NCBI RefSeq assembly: GCF_022511585.1
Contig: NZ_JAKWBN010000002.1
Location: 124,001 to 188,000 of the forward strand
From: Shimazuella soli
Lineage (GTDB): Bacteria; Bacillota; Bacilli; Thermoactinomycetales; Thermoactinomycetaceae
Direction of reading: 5' to 3'
Length of the DNA stretch: 64,000 nucleotides
Shown one piece after another: positions 34,889 to 41,833 of this stretch. Below the pieces are notes generated by a model, which was not told where the DNA came from, searched no databases, and saw only the letters and a program-made list of their open reading frames with translations. Position 1 is the first letter of the stretch, and every line of letters starts with the position of its first letter. The translations under genes and the position numbers were made by a program.

Positions 34889-36454
34889 ATGCGGACGATT
34901 CAGATTTTTGATACCACTTTGCGTGATGGAGAGCAGTCACCTGGTGTTACGCTAACTAAGGGAGAGAAGGTGGAGATCGCCCTCCAACTCGAGCGACTTG
35001 GTGTAAATCTTATCGAAGCAGGATTCGCTGCTTCTTCACCTGGAGACCGGCAAGCTATCACAGCAGTTGGGAAAGCAGTAAAAAATGCAACTGTTTTAAG
35101 TCTGGCGCGTTGTGTAGAAAGGGATATCGATCATTCCTGGGAAGTTTTGCGAGAAGCAAATTCTCCTGCAATTCATTTGTTCATCGCTACTTCCCCCATA
35201 CACCGCGAGTTTAAGCTAAAGATGAGCAAAGAGCAGGTGATGGAGCAAGCTCTAGCTGCTATTCGTCACGCAAAACGATATTTTTCCATGATCGAGTTTT
35301 CCTTTGAAGATGGAGGCAGAACAGAGATCGACTTTTTGACGCAAATGACAAGAGCAGTGGTCGAAGCTGGTGCGAATATTGTAAATATCCCAGATACTGT
35401 CGGTTATCTGGCTCCGATCGAGTATGGAAACATTTTTCGTACGATAAAAGAACGAGTTCCTGAGACAGAAAGTGTCATTTTAAGTGCACACTGTCATGAT
35501 GATTTAGGGATGGCTGTCGCCAATAGTTTAGGTGCGATTGAAGGTGGGGCTGGACAAATCGAAGGAACCATCAATGGTATTGGAGAACGTGCAGGGAATG
35601 CAGCAATCGAAGAAGTAGTGATGGCCTTAAAGACGAGAGCATCCCATTATCAAGCACAGACCACCATCAATCACCAAGAAATCAGTCGTACAAGTCGTTT
35701 GGTGAGCAAATTGACAGGTATGGTGGTTCCAGGGAATAAAGCGATTGTTGGCGCAAATGCTTTCGCTCATGAATCGGGAATTCATCAGGATGGGATGTTA
35801 AAACACCCTGAAACCTATGAGATCATGACACCAGAAACTGTTGGTTTGGAAGAGAGCCGTTTGGTATTGGGCAAGCATTCAGGTCGACATGCATTTAAAG
35901 ATAAATTAATTCAATTGGGTTATCCTCAAGATGAACAGCAAATCAATCATTTGTTTGAACGGTTTAAAAACCTAGCTGATCGCAAAAAAGAAGTCTTAGA
36001 TGAAGATATCATCGCGTTAATAGAAGAGAAAATTGGAGAGAGATCAGAATATTTCCGTCTGCTTTCTTTCCATATATCTTATGGTAGTCATGCAGTACCA
36101 ACTGCTACTTTGCGGATAGAAGAAGCATCTGGTGAAGTCAAAGAAGAGGCAGCTTGTGGAAATGGTTCGGTCGATGCCATTTTCAAAACGGTAGATCGAA
36201 TTACGAATGAAGAAGTGGAACTAGCTGATTATCGGATTCATTCGGTCACACACGGCAAAGATGCACAAGGAGAAGTATCTGTACAACTCAAACAAGGGAA
36301 TCTTACCGTTCGAGGCCGTGGTGTGAGTACGGATATTTTGGAAGCAAGTGCTAGGGCTTATCTTGATGCAGTAAATCGCATAGTTGCAAGAAAAACGGAT
36401 CGAGAACCAGAGGGTGTATTGAAAACTGCTGCTACTCTGTCAAAAGGGGTGTAA
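34889..36454 (+). CDS. leuA: 2-isopropylmalate synthase
   Basis: 521 aa. The HMGL-like catalytic barrel starts IQIFDTTLRDGEQSPGVTL and contains the metal-binding HCHDDLGMAVANS. The GAGQIEGTINGIGERAGN motif follows. The C-terminal LeuA allosteric domain (about residues 390-515) binds leucine. It makes the first committed step to leucine. AAAGGAGGAGC precedes the ATG. Confidence 0.96.
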   Translation: MRTIQIFDTTLRDGEQSPGVTLTKGEKVEIALQLERLGVNLIEAGFAASSPGDRQAITAVGKAVKNATVLSLARCVERDIDHSWEVLREANSPAIHLFIATSPIHREFKLKMSKEQVMEQALAAIRHAKRYFSMIEFSFEDGGRTEIDFLTQMTRAVVEAGANIVNIPDTVGYLAPIEYGNIFRTIKERVPETESVILSAHCHDDLGMAVANSLGAIEGGAGQIEGTINGIGERAGNAAIEEVVMALKTRASHYQAQTTINHQEISRTSRLVSKLTGMVVPGNKAIVGANAFAHESGIHQDGMLKHPETYEIMTPETVGLEESRLVLGKHSGRHAFKDKLIQLGYPQDEQQINHLFERFKNLADRKKEVLDEDIIALIEEKIGERSEYFRLLSFHISYGSHAVPTATLRIEEASGEVKEEAACGNGSVDAIFKTVDRITNEEVELADYRIHSVTHGKDAQGEVSVQLKQGNLTVRGRGVSTDILEASARAYLDAVNRIVARKTDREPEGVLKTAATLSKGV

Positions 36455-36457
36455 GGT

Positions 36458-37534
36458 TTGGCAACAAAAAAAGATATAGTAGTGATACCAGGTGATGGAG
36501 TAGGTACAGAAGTAATGACAGCAGCACTTGCTGTATTGGATATTGTACAAAAAAAGTATAACTATGAATTTACCTACCATGAGGCTCTTGCTGGTGGAAT
36601 TGCTACCGATACAGTAGGGGTTCCTTTGCCAGAGGAAACACTGGAAAAAGCAAAAAGAGCAGATGCGATTTTGTTCGGAGCAGTAGGCGGGCCAAAATGG
36701 GATAATCATCCCCCGCATCTACGACCTGAACAAGCATTACTTGGACTGCGCAAAGAATTAGGACTTTACTCCAATTTACGGCCGATTGTTCTCTTCCCAG
36801 GATTAGAAGAGAGTTCTACTTTAAAAGCAGAAGTCATCCAAGGTGTTGATTTTGTTGTCGTCCGCGAGTTGACTGGTGGTATATACTTTGGGGACAAACA
36901 GCGGGCTAAAGACAGTGAGGGAAAAGAATATGCTTCTGATCTTCTGCTCTATCATGAGCATGAAATTGAGAGAATCGTACGTCTTGCCTTCCAAATGGCT
37001 CAAAATCGCAAAAAACAGCTCACTTCTGTAGATAAAGCGAATGTACTTGAAAGCTCACGATTATGGAGAACGGTAGTAGATCGAGTGAAGACAGATTATC
37101 CAGATGTAAATGTGGAGCATATGCTGGTAGATAACTGTGCAATGCAACTTGTACGCCGTCCAGCTTCCTTTGATGTCATTGTAACAGAGAATATGTTTGG
37201 AGACATTTTGAGCGATGAAGCAGCAATCCTTACTGGATCGATCGGGATGTTACCTTCTGCCAGCTTAGGAGAAGGATCACTCGGATTTTACGAACCTGTT
37301 CATGGCTCAGCACCAGATATCGCCGGTCTTGGTGTCGCTAACCCGACAGCAATGATTCTATCGATGGCAATGATGCTTCGCTACTCTTTTCAAGATGAGC
37401 GAGCTGCTGCTGATGTAGAGAAAGCAGTAGAGCAAGTCCTACATATGGGTTATCGTACACAGGATACAAAATCCGAGCAGGATAAAACGTTGACGACGAT
37501 GCAGTTTGCAGAAAAAGTAGCTAGTTTGTTATAG
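36458..37534 (+). CDS. leuB: 3-isopropylmalate dehydrogenase
   Basis: 358 aa from TTG 36458, 3 nt after leuA, with GTAAGG as a weak ribosome site inside the leuA end, suggesting coupling. It has the beta-decarboxylating dehydrogenase motifs VIPGDGVGTEV, GGPKWDN and VTENMFGDILSDEAAILTGSIGMLPSASLG. Length normal. In Bacillus leuC and leuD follow directly; here the operon stops and a transposon remnant follows, so isopropylmalate isomerase must be encoded elsewhere or be lost. Confidence 0.96.
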   Translation: MATKKDIVVIPGDGVGTEVMTAALAVLDIVQKKYNYEFTYHEALAGGIATDTVGVPLPEETLEKAKRADAILFGAVGGPKWDNHPPHLRPEQALLGLRKELGLYSNLRPIVLFPGLEESSTLKAEVIQGVDFVVVRELTGGIYFGDKQRAKDSEGKEYASDLLLYHEHEIERIVRLAFQMAQNRKKQLTSVDKANVLESSRLWRTVVDRVKTDYPDVNVEHMLVDNCAMQLVRRPASFDVIVTENMFGDILSDEAAILTGSIGMLPSASLGEGSLGFYEPVHGSAPDIAGLGVANPTAMILSMAMMLRYSFQDERAAADVEKAVEQVLHMGYRTQDTKSEQDKTLTTMQFAEKVASLL

Positions 37535-37544
37535 CATTGCGAGC

Positions 37545-37815
37545 GAGAAAACCCACGGTTTAAATCGTGGGATGAAAGCGAGCGCTGGACGAATGGAGGA
37601 AATTTCCACCAGTCCAATCTTTGAAAAACAACTTTACAAACAAGTATTCGCATGGTAATATATGTATAGTCGCAGTATACGAAAACCAAGTTGTTCGCGG
37701 CAAAGAAAAAATCAACATACATAAACCGTGGGGCACACGGGGTTAGCTTGGTAATGAAATAGTCTTGAGGCTATCGTCCCAAGAATCCAACGGTTTTAGC
37801 CGTACGGAGTTGTCA
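37545..37815 (+). mobile_element. Internally deleted IS200/IS605-type element (TnpB remnant)
   Basis: The left part has a hairpin CCCACG-GTTTAAAT-CGTGGG (37556-37575). The right part still encodes a typical TnpB C terminus, TVGHTGLAW then TAA, followed by AGCTTGGTAA, CCCAAGAATCC and the hairpin ACGGTTTTAGCCGTACGG ending at GTCAA. The last part aligns block by block with the tail after the intact tnpB at 45991-46074. Almost all of tnpB is lost. What remains could still produce an omega-RNA-like transcript, or simply be scar DNA at the end of the leu operon. Confidence 0.65.
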
Positions 37816-37857
37816 AATCGGGCCAGCATACAAGGATTATGTTTAAAAAATAAATAA

Positions 37858-37886
37858 AGAGACCTAATCGAAATGATTAGGTCTCT
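37858..37886. terminator. Bidirectional terminator
   Basis: AGAGACCTAATC and GATTAGGTCTCT are perfect 12-bp arms with a 5-nt loop. It can end the leu operon on the plus strand and the 11-codon unit on the minus strand. Confidence 0.8.
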
Positions 37887-37926
37887 ATATATGATAATGT
37901 TAATACATCAAAATCAGCTATAATTT

Positions 37927-37962
37927 TTAGTGGTTGCAATCTGGCTCGTTACAATAACGCAT
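37927..37962 (-). CDS. 11-aa peptide unit (MRYCNEPDCNH)
   Basis: On the minus strand a perfect AAAGGAGGTG lies 6 nt before ATG 37962. The ORF encodes MRYCNEPDCNH with two cysteines four positions apart and a C-terminal His, then TAA. A TATAAT box lies about 50 nt upstream and the perfect terminator at 37858-37886 lies 40 nt downstream. The unit is thus complete although tiny. The Cys/His pattern could bind metal. It could also be a leader-peptide remnant. Confidence 0.5.
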   Translation of the reverse strand: MRYCNEPDCNH

Positions 37963-38301
37963 TCAAAGCACCTCCTTTGCAGAAAGGAAATGATTTTCTA
38001 TTATTATATCAAAACAAGAAACTATAAAAAAGAATAATAAGAAAATTTGTTATTGGAATATTCCCCTTCTTGAAAAAGCTGCTGGTATTTTAAAAAGTAC
38101 AGAAACAGGAGAATTCCATTCTGTTTTGAGCTCATTTCTTGGTAATTAATTTTATAAGGTGGATTATGGGGAAAAAAGTGCTTCTACTTTTGTGATATAA
38201 TTTATCTAAGATAGTTGATATTAGCCTTGAAATGGCTTTTGTCTCAATAGGATAAAACTATGTATTCATAATGTAGAATACCTGAAAAGGTGGGATGCGC
38301 T

Positions 38302-38457
38302 GTGGATAATAAAAATAACTTGATATCTCAATTTAAAAAACTTCCGACTGAACGCAAAGCCATGATCGCGGAGACAGCTGTCGTAATTGTGGGATGGTTG
38401 GCGAAGAAGGCTATTCATTATTACCAGCATCGAAAGAAGAAAAAGGAAAGCATCTAA
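38302..38457 (+). CDS. Hypothetical 51-aa protein with central hydrophobic helix
   Basis: GTG 38302 is preceded by AAAGGTGGG. The product starts MDNKNNLISQFKKLPTERKA, has one helix (MIAETAVVIVGWLAKKAIHYY) and ends in a Lys-rich tail, so it is probably a small membrane-anchored protein. The stop lies inside the terminator stem (38441-38470), a compact arrangement. No family recognised. The stretch between it and the 11-codon unit holds a frame ending ILKSTETGEFHSVLSSFLGN near 38150 that looks like the end of a lost gene. Confidence 0.55.
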   Translation: MDNKNNLISQFKKLPTERKAMIAETAVVIVGWLAKKAIHYYQHRKKKKESI

Positions 38458-38470
38458 GCTTTCCTTTTTT
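38441..38470 (+). terminator. Terminator of the 51-aa gene
   Basis: GGAAAGC and GCTTTCC pair around ATCTAA and are followed by six T. Confidence 0.8.
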
Positions 38471-38556
38471 GTTGAGGTATATGGAATAAATATAAATAAG
38501 TAAGTAAGAAGTGATGAATGACAGAAATATTTTCCCTCTTTTATTACTTTTGTGTA

Positions 38557-38585
38557 TTTACGAAATTCCATTTTTAAAATATAGT
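38557..38585 (+). promoter_or_regulatory. Promoter of GC-rich cassette A
   Basis: TTTACG (38557-38562) and TATAGT (38580-38585) with a 17-bp spacer in AT-rich sequence. The leader that follows contains CTCTCACTTTCCGGTGAGGG, a hairpin ending directly at the ribosome site. Confidence 0.6.
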
Positions 38586-38641
38586 AATAGTGCAGGACAA
38601 ACCACTACTTCTCTCACTTTCCGGTGAGGGAAAGGACTGAT

Positions 38642-38833
38642 ATGACCTACAGGGACATCCAGCTCAACGTCCTGATCGACCGCGAGAACAGGCTCCGGAA
38701 GAAGCTCGGGATCGCGGACATGTCCATCATCCCGGACATGTCCACTTACCCGGAGGACGTTCGCGCCCAGTTCGCGGAGATCGAGCGGGAGCTGGCGGTG
38801 CTCGCCGGCGAGAAGCCCGGTGTCGTCGTCTGA
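38642..38833 (+). CDS. GC-rich small protein A (63 aa, GEKxGVVV tail)
   Basis: 63 aa from ATG 38642; GAAAGGA lies 6 nt upstream. An in-frame GTG six codons earlier would add MRERTD, but those bases are the conserved leader and ribosome site. The protein is charged and probably helical (LIDRENRLRKKLG; DVRAQFAEIERELAVL) and ends GEKPGVVV. It is a paralogue of protein B at 39283 in sequence, leader and 3' hairpin. Codons end almost only in C or G, in sharp contrast to the flanks. Function unknown; possibly derived from an actinobacterial phage or plasmid. Confidence 0.65.
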   Translation: MTYRDIQLNVLIDRENRLRKKLGIADMSIIPDMSTYPEDVRAQFAEIERELAVLAGEKPGVVV

Positions 38834-38849
38834 CGAACCTGATCAGTCA

Positions 38850-38882
38850 CCCGGAGTGGAGCAACGTGTGCTCTGCTCCGGG
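38850..38882 (+). terminator. GC-rich hairpin of cassette A
   Basis: CCCGGAG and CTCCGGG arms with internal GGAGC/GCTC pairing. The sequence from 38840 (GATCAGTCACCCGGAGTGGA) is almost identical to that after cassette B at 39469. Confidence 0.7.
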
Positions 38883-38912
38883 AACAGCATATGATAGTAG
38901 GTATATAGAAGA

Positions 38913-38945
38913 AAGCTACTATTTCAATAGAGATGGTAGCTTTTT
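38913..38945 (+). terminator. AT-type terminator, cassette A
   Basis: AAGCTAC and GTAGCTT pair around an 18-nt loop and are followed by T5. The 33-nt element is repeated exactly at 39544-39576 and, diverged, at 40313-40347. From here to 39154 no gene is supported; short broken frames are present. Confidence 0.75.
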
Positions 38946-39154
38946 AAATGCGTCTAACATGGGGTCATTCTCTATAGTGAAGCAACAGATAGTAGTTTTT
39001 GTTTGCTCACGGCAATGGTGTCCATTGTGAAGTGGAATCGGAAGGAAACCATCGGCAAAACTTCGGCCTAAGAAAAACGAACTTCAAAAGAAGGCTACCA
39101 TTCCCAAGACGAATTTTCATATCAAAACCCAGAGCTGGAAAGGAATAATAGAGG

Positions 39155-39186
39155 ACAACTGCAAAAGATTTGGCAGTTGTTTTTTA
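39155..39186 (+). terminator. Intrinsic terminator
   Basis: ACAACTGC and GCAGTTGT pair around a 10-nt loop, followed by T6. It may belong to the decayed sequence at 38950-39150 (frame with KRTSKEGYHSQDEFSYQ), which I cannot identify. Confidence 0.65.
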
Positions 39187-39198
39187 TATGTATAAATG

Positions 39199-39227
39199 TT
39201 TACAAATCAACATGATAGTCCTATACT
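39199..39227 (+). promoter_or_regulatory. Promoter of GC-rich cassette B
   Basis: TTTACA (39199-39204) and TATACT (39222-39227) with a 17-bp spacer, followed by a leader hairpin CTCTTATC/GATGAGAG that runs into the ribosome site GAAAGGA. Confidence 0.65.
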
Positions 39228-39282
39228 TTGATTGTAAGTAATTCCAACTTCTCTTATCGTTTAGATGAGAGAAAGGACTGAT

Positions 39283-39465
39283 ATGCTGTACACCGAAGAC
39301 CGCCAGTTCAAGGTACTCGACAGCCTGATCGGCCGTGAGTTGGAGCTGCGCGAGCGGTTCAACGTTCACACTCCCAAGATCCCGGACGACAAGCGCCACC
39401 TGTTCACGGAGATCACGGAAGGGCTGGAGGTGCTCACCGGCGAGAAGGCTGGTGTCGTCGTCTGA
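39283..39465 (+). CDS. GC-rich small protein B (60 aa, GEKxGVVV tail)
   Basis: 60 aa from ATG 39283, with GAAAGGA 6 nt upstream and the same 19-nt leader end as cassette A. Shares with protein A the plan: short start, conserved RE.ELRER helix, Pro-Asp turn, second helix, and the tail VLTGEKAGVVV. The 3' flank is also shared. The two are diverged enough (roughly half the residues differ) to be old paralogues rather than a recent copy. No known family; the conserved VVV C terminus might be a recognition tail. Codon usage is strongly C/G-ending. Confidence 0.65.
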   Translation: MLYTEDRQFKVLDSLIGRELELRERFNVHTPKIPDDKRHLFTEITEGLEVLTGEKAGVVV

Positions 39466-39478
39466 ACTTGATCAGTCA

Positions 39479-39513
39479 CCCGGAGTGGAGCAACACGTGT
39501 GCTCCGCTCCGGG
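39479..39513 (+). terminator. GC-rich hairpin of cassette B
   Basis: CCCGGAG and CTCCGGG arms with inner GGAGC/GCTCC pairing; near-identical to the hairpin of cassette A. Confidence 0.7.
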
Positions 39514-39543
39514 AACCGCATTTAATAGGAAAACATATAGATG

Positions 39544-39576
39544 AAGCTACTATTTCAATAGAGATGGTAGCTTTTT
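39544..39576 (+). terminator. AT-type terminator, cassette B
   Basis: Exact copy of the element at 38913-38945. It separates cassette B from the duplicated phoH end on the other strand. Confidence 0.75.
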
Positions 39577-39582
39577 GTTGTT

Positions 39583-39780
39583 TTACAGCTGATCTTTTTC
39601 TAGCAATTTCACTTTGATAAATGTAGGGTAATTTTACTTTTCCATAGTAGTCTTCTCCATGGAAAACTTCAGAAAAACGGCGTATCCCATTTTTTTGACC
39701 TTTGTAACTACTATGGTCTACTTGAGGCATCAAAGTCCCCATCAATGATGAGTTTGGAGTCTTTACCAATTCGTTATACG
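39583..39780 (-). pseudogene. Duplicated 3' end of the phoH-like gene
   Basis: Minus-strand reading gives PQVDHSSYKGQKNGIRRFSEV, FHGEDYYGKVKLPYIY and SEIARK, matching TQVDHSSYEGLKNGMRRLSEV and FRGEDYYGEVELPYIY at the end of the intact gene (40350-40548). The fragment has no start, its upstream junction is abrupt near 39780 and a frame change occurs near PQV. It is a non-functional copy that moved together with the terminator and cassette. Confidence 0.85.
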
Positions 39781-39860
39781 GACAATTTGATTAAATCTAC
39801 ATTTAGAAAATCAAATGAGAATGATTTATCATTAAATTTTGCTAATTTGACATTTTTATA

Positions 39861-39889
39861 TTTACAAAATAGAAAAACTGCAATATAAT
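39861..39889 (+). promoter_or_regulatory. Promoter of GC-rich cassette C
   Basis: TTTACA (39861-39866) and consensus TATAAT (39884-39889) with a 17-bp spacer. A second -35-like TTGACA lies at 39847. Confidence 0.65.
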
Positions 39890-39941
39890 CAAATCAGACA
39901 TAAGCTTCCCAAACACGAAACTCGAAGGGAAACCCAACACC

Positions 39942-40175
39942 ATGACCACGACCGCGCAGACGGAGGAGACCAAGATGTTCGAGCCGACCGCCGGCACCGC
40001 CGCCGACCCGACCGACACGAAGTTCGAGCCGACCGCCGGCACCGCCGCCGACCCGACCGACACGAAGTTCGAGCCGACCGCCGGCACCACCGCCGACCCG
40101 ACCGACACGAAGTTCGAGCCGACCGCCGGCACCGCCGCCGACACGACGACCGCCGCGGCCACCATCTCCGGCTGA
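39942..40175 (+). CDS. GC-rich repeat protein C (FEPTAGTAADPTDTK repeats)
   Basis: 77 aa from ATG 39942; GAAGGGAAA lies upstream. After MTTTAQTEETKM come four near-identical 15-residue units FEPTAGTAADPTDTK, the last altered to AADTTTAAATISG. The protein is Pro/Thr/Ala-rich, acidic, without hydrophobic segments or Cys, and is predicted disordered. The 45-bp units are nearly identical at DNA level, so copy number may vary. The opposite strand also reads open, which follows from the repeat and high GC. No function is recognised. Confidence 0.6.
   Translation: MTTTAQTEETKMFEPTAGTAADPTDTKFEPTAGTAADPTDTKFEPTAGTTADPTDTKFEPTAGTAADTTTAAATISG
39972..40140 (+). repeat. 45-bp tandem repeat, about 3.7 copies
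   Basis: Units begin TTCGAGCCGACCGCCGGCAC at 39978, 40023, 40068 and 40113. They differ by only single bases (for example ACCGCC to ACCACC in the third unit). The repeat stays in frame with protein C. Confidence 0.9.
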
Positions 40176-40193
40176 CGCCGGCGTGGGCATGGG

Positions 40194-40279
40194 GCCGGCG
40201 GGGTGATGCGGACTAACCGTATCAACCCGCCGCCCCACCCGGGGACGGAGTACATGAGAAATCATGGACTCCGCCCCGG
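40194..40279 (+). terminator. Two GC-rich hairpins after cassette C
   Basis: GGCGGGGTGATGCGG pairs with CCGTATCAACCCGCC (40194-40232). CCGGGGACGGAGT pairs with ACTCCGCCCCGG (40239-40279). Confidence 0.7.
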
Positions 40280-40312
40280 ACCCTGTATAAAATGGTTGAT
40301 CACATAGATAGA

Positions 40313-40347
40313 AAAGCTGCCATACTCCAATGAGATGGCAGCTTTTG
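40313..40347. terminator. AT-type terminator shared by cassette C and phoH
   Basis: AAAAGCTGCCAT and ATGGCAGCTTTT pair around an 11-nt loop and are T-flanked. It is a diverged copy of the elements at 38913 and 39544. Confidence 0.8.
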
Positions 40348-40349
40348 TT

Positions 40350-41558
40350 TTACATCTGATCTGCTTTTCTAGCAATTTTACTTCGATAAATATAGGGCAG
40401 TTCTACTTCTCCATAGTAGTCTTCGCCACGAAAAACTTCAGAAAGACGGCGCATCCCATTTTTTAGACCTTCGTAACTGCTATGGTCTACTTGGGTATCA
40501 AAGTCCCCATCGATGATGAGTTTGGAATCTTCGCCAATCCGTTGTACCGCCAGTTTCATCAAATCCACATCTAAGTTTTGCGCTTCGATGATATAGACGA
40601 TTGCCCGAAGTCCAGTTGTATCAAAGCCGCGAATATCACTAAATGGCAAGAGTAACAGCTTTGGTGGTTCTTTTTCTTTGCCTTTTAGCAATTCTTCGAC
40701 GATCATTTTATCTCCAAATTTGCTGCATAACATCGAACCAATCGCAGAGTCCATAATCTTCTCATCTCTTGTTCCCGGGTAAAAGCCTAGTTTGGCACTG
40801 TTTCGGGAAGCCATCGGGTTTACAAAACAGATTAAACGGTCGTACTTGCCTTTTTCGATTTCCCGCATGGCATAACTTAAAGCAATTAATGATTTCCCTG
40901 AACCTGCTTTTCCTTTGATCATGGTGATAGTGTTAGAACGTAAACTATCTAGTGCACAGCGTTGATAGGCATCTTTTGGTGAAAATTTGCCAAAATAGGT
41001 AGTATCAAACCCTCTTGGACGCACATAGACATGTGTATCCCCTGTCCACTTTAATAGATCTGCATAGTTTTCCCCATCTTTAATCACCAAGTATTGATTA
41101 GTCAGAAGTCCGAAATGATTCTGGTCCAGATTGTGGCATAATGCAGCATATCTTTCATCTTCTACATCACATTCTAAGTAACCCTCATATCGTTCTTCTT
41201 GTGATACGACTTCTAACAAGGGAATTTTAAAACCTCTTGCTTTTTGTTTTAGGAGCAAATCATATGTGATCAAGCCATACTGATTGTCGATACAACATTG
41301 CAATATTTTATTATCAGCATAATGAGCATCGAAGTCACTTCCAAGCTCAACGTTATAATCTTTTACATCGAATACAATGTCAGCTTGATGATATTCCAAA
41401 TATCGAGTAGCAGCACGTGCTTGGAAGGCAAGTGCTTGATTCTGCGATAGTTTGTGTTTTTCTAACTCTCGTAAAACCATAGAAGGAATGACAATATGCT
41501 CATGATCGAGTTTTTCCATACTGTTTAATAATACATTGGTATCGACTACATATCTCAT
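40350..41558 (-). CDS. PhoH-like PIN-domain ATPase (YlaK type)
   Basis: 402 aa. The N-terminal PIN domain (VVDTNVLLNSMEKLDHEHIVIPSMVLRELEKHK, Asp6 onward; further acidic residues near 75-82) is followed by a PhoH ATPase with Walker A GKAGSGKS at 216-223. B. subtilis YlaK has the same PIN-PhoH plan. Such PhoH2-type proteins are reported to couple RNA unwinding and cleavage. The start ATG is followed by MRYVVDTNVL. The final 66 codons are duplicated at 39583-39780. Confidence 0.88.
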   Translation of the reverse strand: MRYVVDTNVLLNSMEKLDHEHIVIPSMVLRELEKHKLSQNQALAFQARAATRYLEYHQADIVFDVKDYNVELGSDFDAHYADNKILQCCIDNQYGLITYDLLLKQKARGFKIPLLEVVSQEERYEGYLECDVEDERYAALCHNLDQNHFGLLTNQYLVIKDGENYADLLKWTGDTHVYVRPRGFDTTYFGKFSPKDAYQRCALDSLRSNTITMIKGKAGSGKSLIALSYAMREIEKGKYDRLICFVNPMASRNSAKLGFYPGTRDEKIMDSAIGSMLCSKFGDKMIVEELLKGKEKEPPKLLLLPFSDIRGFDTTGLRAIVYIIEAQNLDVDLMKLAVQRIGEDSKLIIDGDFDTQVDHSSYEGLKNGMRRLSEVFRGEDYYGEVELPYIYRSKIARKADQM

Positions 41559-41803
41559 GGAGGCGGATATCCCCCGTTCTTAGATTATTATTTTCAGTTT
41601 CTCCCATTTTACAAAAAACGAAGTATGCATTTTTTGGTAGATAAAAATTTTAATCTACTTTATCTAGTGCACTGAGTTTCTAGGAATCAGGCAAGAAATT
41701 GATAGAAAGAAACAGTGGAGGTAGGTAGTTGATAACGTTTAATATCTTCTATTTTATGACAAAAGAGAGAGTTGGAACCAGTTCTTTTATCTAAATTTTA
41801 GAG

Positions 41804-41829
41804 AAAAAGAGGAATCCATCGATTCCTCT
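41804..41829 (-). terminator. Terminator of the aldo-keto reductase gene
   Basis: AGAGGAATC and GATTCCTCT are perfect arms around a short loop; on the minus strand a T-rich tract follows. Confidence 0.75.
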
Positions 41830-41833
41830 CTTC

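Noticed and set aside
39972..40140. CRISPR array
   Set aside because: The repeat is contiguous 45-bp units without unique spacers and is in frame with a coding sequence. No cas gene is present.
39842..40265. Two minus-strand frames (123 and 137 aa) across the 45-bp repeats
   Set aside because: Their repetitive Gly/Val/Ala content mirrors the repeat; no ribosome site or promoter fits, while the plus frame has both.
38557..40350. Assembly contamination as an explanation of GC-rich patches
   Set aside because: Each patch is only 60-600 bp, flanked by AT-rich promoters and terminators repeated in the window, and similar cassettes occur at separate loci. Read-level data would still be a useful check.
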